From: Paramoeba atlantica
Taxonomy: Eukaryota; Discosea
DNA length: 64,000 bases
Direction: 5' to 3'
NCBI GenBank assembly: GCA_977017575.1
Contig: CDRNVI010000069.1
Coordinates: 1-64,000 of the forward strand
Made by a program: the position numbers and the translations under genes. Numbering within the stretch: the stretch's first letter is position 1; each line of letters begins with the position of its first letter. Shown in pieces: positions 57,927-64,000 of the stretch. The notes under the pieces are model-generated. The model did not search any database. It was not told the origin of the DNA and saw only the letters and a list, made by a program, of their open reading frames with translations.

Positions 57927-58874
57927 CTACATAGTAACGACGATTTGCGTGTTATCAACGTAAGTAAACATGGGAAGTTCAGATCTTTTCCCCGTGCCGC
58001 GCAGCTCACTGTTGTTCCCTAACTGGAGGTTCTTCAATGATGCTGGGAAGTGAGACAAGTCAACGACACCAGAAAACATATTGAACCGTAGGTGCAGGTG
58101 AGTCAAAGAATTAGGAAGTGAAGTCAAGTCGGGTGTTCCAGTAAGAGAGTTACGGTCAAGATGAAGTTCTTCCAGTCCCTCAGGAAGTGTACTGAGAGAC
58201 ACAACACCAGTAAACTTATTGTGAGCAAGACCCAATCTTCGCATTTTTGGAGGAAGTAAAGTCAAGTCCAGCGACCCAGTAAGGGAATTCCAGTCAAGAT
58301 AAAGGTCCTCCAATCCTGCAGGGAGTGTACTGAGAGATACATGACCGGTAAATTTATTCTGGTTTAGTCCTACTCTTCGCAGGGAAGGAGGGAGTGAAGT
58401 TAAGTCCACGGAACCAGAAAAATGATTACCACTTAAAAGAAAAACGTTCAGATTTGATGGTAAATAGTTCCATGGAACTACGCCCGAATATCCGAGTGAT
58501 TGTGGAAAGGATACATCTAGTATTTGAAGAGTACGAGGCAAATGAACGAGATGCAATGTACCTTCAAGCTTTTCAATGCCCAAGAAAGTGCTTTCGGACT
58601 TGGAAAAAAATTCCATTCCTTCAACGTACTTTCCTAACTGCGTAAGAAGTGTGGGCTGCTCAAAATTGAGAGATTTTTTCCAGTCTAGCTCAGATACTTC
58701 GCCTCTTTCATTGCACTTTACGTAAGCCCACTCACAGGCTGGGGTAGTACTCTTCCAGGACGGATGGGGATTTTTCACGTCCTGTACAAATTTTGCAAGT
58801 GCTAGCTCTTGCGGGAGATTCGCAGAACTTACTTTAGCGACGCGAGACTTTCGTGTAACTTCTGGAACATCCAT
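57927..58874 (-). CDS. LRR protein 10
   Basis: A 315-residue LRR protein starting MDVPEVTRKSRVAKVSS. Cap: LPQELALAKFVQDVKNPHPS with ACEWAYVKC. About nine LRRs follow. The pair LRRVGLNQNKFTGHVSLSTL / LEDLYLDWNSLTGSLDL is repeated with changes as MRRLGLAHNKFTGVVSLSTL / LEELHLDRNSLTGTPDL, so two LRRs (46 residues, 138 bp) were duplicated in tandem relative to LRR protein 9. No signal peptide or anchor is visible. Confidence 0.88.
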   Translation of the reverse strand: MDVPEVTRKSRVAKVSSANLPQELALAKFVQDVKNPHPSWKSTTPACEWAYVKCNERGEVSELDWKKSLNFEQPTLLTQLGKYVEGMEFFSKSESTFLGIEKLEGTLHLVHLPRTLQILDVSFPQSLGYSGVVPWNYLPSNLNVFLLSGNHFSGSVDLTSLPPSLRRVGLNQNKFTGHVSLSTLPAGLEDLYLDWNSLTGSLDLTLLPPKMRRLGLAHNKFTGVVSLSTLPEGLEELHLDRNSLTGTPDLTSLPNSLTHLHLRFNMFSGVVDLSHFPASLKNLQLGNNSELRGTGKRSELPMFTYVDNTQIVVTM

Positions 58875-58991
58875 GAAATAAGGTAGAGAGTAAACGGATT
58901 TTTTTGTGAGAACAAACTGTTTATCATTTTATGAGTATTACCCACTACGTAATAATTTTATTGGTCCATTCGCGGCGCCCTCTTTTACGCC

Positions 58992-59034
58992 GGGGGATAC
59001 AATAAAACCAAGCGCTCCCACTTATTGTACCCCC
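58992..59034. repeat. Small inverted repeat
   Basis: GGGGGATACAATAA and TTATTGTACCCCC face each other across 16 nt between LRR genes 10 and 11. It could be a mini-MITE or a transcript hairpin. Confidence 0.5.
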
Positions 59035-59136
59035 TTGTAAATAGCGAGCTACAGGTACATTAAAACGGAACGGGGTTCATTATAAATTTACTCTTCAATT
59101 CCATGATAAGACAAAGCAACTCGCATTCCGTTCCTT

Positions 59137-60015
59137 TTATTTTAACTGTACCTGTGTCCCCCAAAACAGAAATCCGGTTTTCCGAGGAAAGACAGACACC
59201 TCAACTTCACCGTGGATCTCAGCATTGTTTTGTAAATGTAACACATACAGCCTTTCAGGAAGATATCGGATGTGTATCAAACCACTGAATTGGTTATTTT
59301 CCATATAGAGACTTTCCATTAATGGAGGTAAATGCTGTAGATCAGGTGTTCCAGAAAATCTGTTTGAAGCAACGTTCAAGTGTTTCAGGCTTAGAGGTAA
59401 TTTGTTGAGATGTATTCCACCAGAAAACTTATTATCGCTTAAATCAAGCTCTAGAAGCGTAGGGGGCAGAGCGCAGAGTTCTACATTCCCTTCAAACCGG
59501 TTTGATCTTAAGTAGAGATATTCAATATTTACTGGAAGATGCTCTAAATGTGCAATGTCTGTAAAGAAGTTTTGTATAAGATTTAGGTATGAGAGTTGCG
59601 GCGGCAAAGCATTAAAGTTGACTGCCCCCGTAAGCATGTTCTCCCAAACTCTGAACTGCTGAAGCGATTGGGGAATCCAGTTCCAATGTAACGATCCCGA
59701 AAGCTTATATCTGTTCCAAATAATCTTCCAGACGTGTATTCCTTCGCATGTCACACCTTTCCAAGCACAAGCTGGAGTAGATGTGTTCCACGAAGGGTCT
59801 GGGTTTTCAATATCCTCAATGAATCTTGCAAGATCATATTCTTGAGGTAAGTTGACACGTTGCACCTTGCTGGGACGAACATGCGTGTATAAAGACCTAT
59901 CTTCCGGAGTGCTATCTTTTAATACGGATACGGTTTTAGCATGTTTGCGTCGTTTGGTAGGTATTTGCTGGTTGTCCGACAACCGAGCATGACGTACTAA
60001 GATACTTGTATGCAT
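59137..60015 (-). CDS. LRR protein 11
   Basis: A 292-residue LRR protein starting MHTSILVRHARLSDNQQIPT. The N-terminus before the cap is longer than usual (about 55 residues, basic). Cap: LPQEYDLARFIEDIENPDPS, then WNTSTPACAWKGVTC. About eight LRRs follow (LPVNIEYLYLRSNRFEGNVE, LPPTLLELDLSDNKFSGGIH). The end (FPRKTGFLFWGTQVQLK) is short and hydrophobic. Confidence 0.88.
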   Translation of the reverse strand: MHTSILVRHARLSDNQQIPTKRRKHAKTVSVLKDSTPEDRSLYTHVRPSKVQRVNLPQEYDLARFIEDIENPDPSWNTSTPACAWKGVTCEGIHVWKIIWNRYKLSGSLHWNWIPQSLQQFRVWENMLTGAVNFNALPPQLSYLNLIQNFFTDIAHLEHLPVNIEYLYLRSNRFEGNVELCALPPTLLELDLSDNKFSGGIHLNKLPLSLKHLNVASNRFSGTPDLQHLPPLMESLYMENNQFSGLIHIRYLPERLYVLHLQNNAEIHGEVEVSVFPRKTGFLFWGTQVQLK

Positions 60016-60778
60016 GAATAGGATTTCTTCTAACGCTGTTTAATGCATAATTGGGTTTGAAAAATTAACAAACATATTTAGTGTAAACTCTTCTGTAAAT
60101 CCTACTAGGCTCTAAGATTATTGAGAGAGATGCGTGTCAAATTGGCTTACTAGGATGAATTCGACACAAGTAAAATAATCATAAAAAGAGCTTAAAAACA
60201 TTCGGGTAACCGACGCTATAAATGTAGGTTAAAAGTATGTTTTTTTTCTGATTTTGTTTTTCCGTTCAAAAAAACTTTTTTATAGCTTTTTATAGCGTTC
60301 CCACTTACTGTATACTCAAGATGTTTCAGCTTACAGGGGGGGGGATCACGAAAAGGGTGGGGGGTCAAATTTGTGCCTTGCGAGCTTTTGATCTAATTCT
60401 TTCGACATTCAACAGATCTTGAAATTTTGAGACTACATGCGTTACAACTACTTAGGCACATAGTGGTCGCCACCAATCTGAAAGTCACGAAAATGAGAAT
60501 GACCCTCTGAAAAATGACAAATTATCGTGTCAACGTTCAACTCAAAAAAGTTCCGTGTTGGCGTAATAAGCCCTTCGTACGCGCCAAAGAAGCATGCAAG
60601 AGACATGAAAAACTGAAGAAAACACTAAGCCAACTAAACTTTTTTATTTTTGCTAAGACATTGCTAAGACAGAAGCTATTTAAGTCCCACCTTTAACCCC
60701 CTATTTTCCCGCATAATTCGGTCTCGTAATCAATAGGTTCGTACCTCAACAATAATATTTTTGTTCTTGTCGGGCTTC
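60016..60778. other. Intergenic, no gene supported
   Basis: AT-rich sequence; a short G-run with TTTCAGCTTACAGGGGGGGG near 60325 resembles debris at 3620. No ORF with family features. Confidence 0.45.
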
Positions 60779-61108
60779 TTAGGGTAAAAAGAAAACACGG
60801 AGCTGAGACATCAGGATCGGATCCTCCGCGGGGCGGTGATATACCATGTTGCTTCCGTAACGTCTCTTCATCAGCTCGTCAAAGGGTGGACACGAGCGAG
60901 ATAGATCAAGCTCATCTTGTCCGGAGAAACCGCGTGGCCGTGCGAAGGGTGTGGGGTCATACCTAACGTCCTCTAAGCCCCATGATGAGTTCGCCTTGAT
61001 GAAATTCTGGTGCTTATACTCTCCGGAAAAGGAGAGACTTCTAAGAGGTTGTGCAACACACCCGTGAGGATCGTTGATAGAAGAGCAACCTGTGCAATCG
61101 ACGCTCAT
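60779..61108 (-). CDS. Small hypothetical protein
   Basis: A 109-residue ORF with ATG start (MSVDCTGCSSINDPHGCVAQ). It is hydrophilic with four Cys in the first 20 residues, and an Asp/Pro/Arg-rich middle (GLEDVRYDPTPFARPRGFSG). Direction matches the gene cluster and composition is protein-like, but there is no clear splice acceptor and no recognised domain. Possible real gene. Confidence 0.45.
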   Translation of the reverse strand: MSVDCTGCSSINDPHGCVAQPLRSLSFSGEYKHQNFIKANSSWGLEDVRYDPTPFARPRGFSGQDELDLSRSCPPFDELMKRRYGSNMVYHRPAEDPILMSQLRVFFLP

Positions 61109-61668
61109 CAGGGTGGTCAGCTTGAGTCTACGGTGACAGCTTGTGCACCACGCTGGAGACCGTCTGGGAGAAAAGTTATACTCAGTACGTGACGGCGGCG
61201 AGGGAGATAAAAAAGAATCGATGAAATGTCGCAGACTGTCATTTCAAGAAGACTTGCCTTCGCGAACATTGAGAACCCTTACCCGGAGCCATCATTTCTG
61301 TTCAAATGGAAATATGCAAGTCATGCTGCATTTATCTCCTTTGGTCCTTTCAGTCTGGTTTCACAAATTTATGCTGGCAGTACTTTTGTACAGAAAAAGG
61401 ACAAAGGTTCGGGTACAGTACTTGTCCTCGTGGATAAGCAAGTTTTGATAATTTGAGACAAGTAGCGTACTTGGATAAGTAAGAGAGGGTAACGGTAATA
61501 CAACCACCCAAGTTTGAGCCGATCACGGTACTTGTAACAAGGTACCGACCCTCTTACCATATATCAAACACCCAAAGCCTTCTTCTACAACGACCACCGT
61601 CACCCCTGTCACCTTCCTTTTCTATTCCCCCGCACTCGCCCCTTTCTCTCTCTCTTCACTTTCCCCCC
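61109..61668. other. Intergenic, no gene supported
   Basis: Unique sequence between the small ORF and the release factor gene, presumably including the 3' untranslated region of the latter. Nothing recognised. Confidence 0.4.
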
Positions 61669-63267
61669 TTACTTCCCCTCCCTCCCCCTCACCAACCACT
61701 GTGTCAACTTCCCCACCCCCCCCACCCTCTCCCCCTCCTCCTCCCTCTCCCTCAACCCCGCATGCAACCTCCGCAACCCCTCCCCCCCATCCTCCCCCCC
61801 CAACACCTCCTCCACCCCCCGATTCCCCATCCCCCCCACCCCCCCTTTCTCCCCCCCCCCTCTGTGGTCCGTCACCCTCCCCTGCGCCACGTTATACGTG
61901 CGTATCTTCTCCGCCCGCTCCCCACCCACCCACTGCTCCCCCAGCAGCGCCGCCACCCCCCCCTCCCGCGCCCCCACCGCCCGCCCCCACAGCCGCTCCC
62001 GCAGCTGCTCCAGCGCCAGCCGCCGGTTCTCCCCCCCGCTCCGCGACGCGTGGCACCGGATCGTGATCCCCGTGGGCCGGTGCCGCAGCCGCACGCAGTT
62101 GTGCGCGACGTTCACCCCCTGCCCCCCCGGCCCCCCTCCGTGGGACATGGCCATCTCAATGTCCCTATCCGGGATGGAGATTTGGATCGGGGAGGGCTGG
62201 GGGAGCAGCGTGACGGCCGCGGTGGAGGTCTGGAGCTTGGGGGAAGTGGAGGGGGAGGGGGAGGGGATGCGCTGGATGCGGTGGACACCGATCTCGTAGC
62301 GGAGGGAGGACCCGGCGACGGGGGAGGCGATGCGGAGACGGTAGGGGGGGCGGGTGTGACGGGAGGCTGCGGTAGTGGCCGGTGAAGAAGAGGAAGAGGA
62401 GGAGGAAGAACCACTTGAGGATGAAGGTAGAGGGTTGGAAGGTTCAGGGGTTGGGGTGGTGTCGAGGATGGGCCAGTGTTGGGCGGTGCAGTAGGTTTTG
62501 TACATTTCAAAGAGTTCAGCGGCGAAACGCCAGCTTTCCTCCCCCCCGGCCATGCCTTTGACCTCGAGGTTCCAGATCTCGGTGGAGTGGAGGGTTTGTT
62601 GGAGAAGGGAGGGGGGGAGGGTTTTGTGGCCTACGGTGAAGGGGCGTGAGGTAAGGTAGTGGGAGATGGAGGGGGTTTCGAGAGAGCGGTGGACGGCGGT
62701 GACGAAGGTGTGTTCGAGGTCGGAGAGCTCGGGGAGGAGGCGGGTTTGGATTTCCTCCTCAATGAGGGTTGCCATAGAGGTACTTGAGGTGTCGGTAGAG
62801 GAGGCGGCTTCTTGGGCATCGGGGGTAGTATTCGTCGAGGCTTCGAGATCACGTTTTTCTTTTATGGCTTCCGCATGTAGAGAAAGAATCTCGCTGCATT
62901 TGTTTAGCATGTCCGCGGCCCCCGGCAGGAGTATGTCTTTTAGTCTCTCTTTGGCTTCGTATGGCCATGGCTCAAACGTGTCACTTTTCGTGGAAGTTTT
63001 TGAGGGATTGACGTGTGATTGGGACTTTGTAGGAAACTCGAATCGAAGTCGATGACCGTCCTCTGCATTTTGTCCCAGCGACGGAGTTCCCAAGAACATG
63101 TAGGTCGCCTGTGCACATGACCAATAAACTTCGTGTATGGTAGGAGATATAACGGAAGGAAAACATGGAAGAGGAATCCCTGTGTTGTTCCGTAGATGGG
63201 TCCAGTCGTGCTTTGTATTTTGCAAGTGAGAGGGAAGGGCATATCGTGCGAGGGAACGAAAGAGCAT
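61669..63267 (-). CDS. Mitochondrial class I peptide chain release factor, unusual recognition loop
   Basis: I start at the ATG of MLFRSLARYALPSHLQNTKH, a typical basic/hydrophobic mitochondrial presequence; 532 residues. The GGQ domain is canonical (HGGGPGGQGVNVAHNCVRLR, then HRPTGITIRCHASRSGGENR), with the GGQ in the peptidyl-transfer centre releasing the finished peptide. EIGVHRIQRIP and KIRTYNVAQGRVTDH are further RF1/RF2 signatures. After RIQRIP, RF1 proteins have PxT; here SPSPSTSPKLQTSTAAV follows, so the stop-codon reading loop is rewritten and enlarged. A poly-Ser tract (about 290-305) is inserted before it. A pyrimidine tract ending in CAG lies about 27 nt upstream. Confidence 0.87.
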   Translation of the reverse strand: MLFRSLARYALPSHLQNTKHDWTHLRNNTGIPLPCFPSVISPTIHEVYWSCAQATYMFLGTPSLGQNAEDGHRLRFEFPTKSQSHVNPSKTSTKSDTFEPWPYEAKERLKDILLPGAADMLNKCSEILSLHAEAIKEKRDLEASTNTTPDAQEAASSTDTSSTSMATLIEEEIQTRLLPELSDLEHTFVTAVHRSLETPSISHYLTSRPFTVGHKTLPPSLLQQTLHSTEIWNLEVKGMAGGEESWRFAAELFEMYKTYCTAQHWPILDTTPTPEPSNPLPSSSSGSSSSSSSSSPATTAASRHTRPPYRLRIASPVAGSSLRYEIGVHRIQRIPSPSPSTSPKLQTSTAAVTLLPQPSPIQISIPDRDIEMAMSHGGGPGGQGVNVAHNCVRLRHRPTGITIRCHASRSGGENRRLALEQLRERLWGRAVGAREGGVAALLGEQWVGGERAEKIRTYNVAQGRVTDHRGGGEKGGVGGMGNRGVEEVLGGEDGGEGLRRLHAGLREREEEGERVGGVGKLTQWLVRGREGK

Positions 63268-63292
63268 CACGTGAGGTGTACGTCTCAAGAAG

Positions 63293-63306
63293 CTGGAAGG
63301 AGTAGG
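63293..63306 (-). promoter_or_regulatory. Candidate SL trans-splice acceptor for the release factor gene
   Basis: Minus-strand CCTACTCCTTCCAG lies about 27 nt before the ATG at 63267. Confidence 0.45.
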
Positions 63307-63891
63307 ATCATAAAGCTATACATACGGTTGATGAGCCGTGCGTGTGCGACAATGTCGTGGAAGGGGATCATGTTGCGTTCGTGCAGGTAGCAACAGGCAT
63401 AGAAGCAACCTTTGATTTAGAAAGAAAGCAGGTCTTATATACCCTTATATACCCTGTATACAATGTACACGTAGTGATCTCAAGTGACAAATAGATGGCG
63501 ATTTTTGTTTTTTGTCTTCATGCCAATTAATTCAAAAACAAGATATCCGGGTGAGATTAGTGAAGCTACAACTGCAGTCCACATTGTAACCATCTCTGTA
63601 AAAAGCTGTTTATCTAAAGTACACAAAAGAACCTTTTCTACTCGATATACACATCAATTACTCAGATTTTTGAACCTGCAATTCAACCTCTTCCTAATTT
63701 TGAAGCTCTCGATAAAGCAACCAACAAAATAGCTGTACATTTCTATGCTGCACAACGTGAGTAACTTCACAGCACAATAAGACCTAAGAACACAAAAAAA
63801 GGAATTTAAAAATCTACAACTCTTACTAAAATATTGAAATATATCACTAATCTACTAGTGCAAGGCTGATACCTAAAAATATCACCCCACA
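63307..63891. other. Intergenic, no gene supported
   Basis: AT-rich region between the release factor gene and the partial gene at the window end. One ORF on the plus strand has no features I recognise. Confidence 0.4.
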
Positions 63892-64000
63892 TTACTTCTT
63901 TCTTCCGGTAGGCTTTTGTTTTTGAGTATTCGTCTTTGGCTTACGAACGCCTCTCCCTTTTGCGTTCGATGTGGATGACTTTTTGACAGGGCTGCTCTTG
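63892..64000 (-). CDS. 3' end of a gene for a Lys-rich protein (partial)
   Basis: On the minus strand the frame enters from beyond the window and ends with TAA at 63892-63894. The visible C-terminal 35 residues are strongly basic (SSPVKKSSTSNAKGRGVRKP, then KQKPTGRKK), as in tails of nucleolar, ribosomal or chromatin proteins. Direction agrees with the gene cluster. The identity cannot be told from this piece. Confidence 0.55.
   Translation of the reverse strand, partial: KSSPVKKSSTSNAKGRGVRKPKTNTQKQKPTGRKK

Noticed and set aside
61701-62385. Pro-rich plus-strand ORFs opposite the release factor gene
   Set aside because: Antisense of a GC-rich region; no domain, whereas the minus strand carries the GGQ domain.

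Overview
The window reads as nuclear DNA of a kinetoplastid protist (Euglenozoa), outside or only loosely related to the well-studied trypanosomatids. Four things point there. (1) Every host gene I can support from 5.3 kb to 64 kb is intronless and lies on the minus strand, like one long directional (polycistronic) gene cluster; the plus strand carries only transposon ORFs and one gene fragment. (2) A gene at 14.6-17.6 kb has the two-zinc-finger plus C-terminal OB-fold layout of the kinetoplastid RNA-editing KREPA proteins. (3) The RNA polymerase II largest subunit has a long Ser-rich tail without heptads. (4) Two places carry the 3' 28-29 nt of a kinetoplastid-type spliced leader (SL) exon, one followed by a GT splice donor. 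Several genes also have a pyrimidine tract plus AG shortly upstream of the ATG, as expected for SL trans-splicing. I cannot name the species; a bodonid or prokinetoplastid is possible.

Layout. 1-4.9 kb: tandem and inverted copies of a ~0.92 kb hairpin-ended repeat with a MITE at the palindrome centre. 5.3-17.6 kb: housekeeping genes PRP31, RPB1, a two-HMG-box protein and the KREPA-like protein. 17.6-27.4 kb: repeats, MITEs, two small leucine-rich-repeat (LRR) genes and nested Merlin/IS1595-type transposons. 27.5-35.1 kb: an LRR gene split by an SL-containing insert, an NSUN-type RNA m5C methyltransferase, an LRR gene and SURF1. 35.4-38.5 kb: nested Tc1/mariner-type elements, one with an intact transposase. 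39.7-49.7 kb: more LRR genes, including a second split by an SL-containing insert and a 1331-residue LRR membrane protein. 50-64 kb: an unidentified basic protein, a frameshifted gene of a small family, three LRR genes, a PCIF1-type protein, a mitochondrial class I release factor and the 3' end of a Lys-rich gene.

Two themes stand out. First, RNA and organelle expression: Pol II, PRP31 (splicing), a PCIF1-like cap methyltransferase relative, an NSUN enzyme, an editing-complex protein, a release factor and a cytochrome oxidase assembly factor. Second, a dispersed LRR family of about eleven loci with a shared N-terminal module (LPQEYELA, then PSW, then CxW..V.C) followed by 23-residue LRRs. The most unusual observation is that two members are interrupted at the same point of an LRR by a hairpin-rich repeat. 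Its SL sequence starts at about nt 12 of the leader, the position cut by the SL-specific CRE/SLACS retrotransposons of kinetoplastids.
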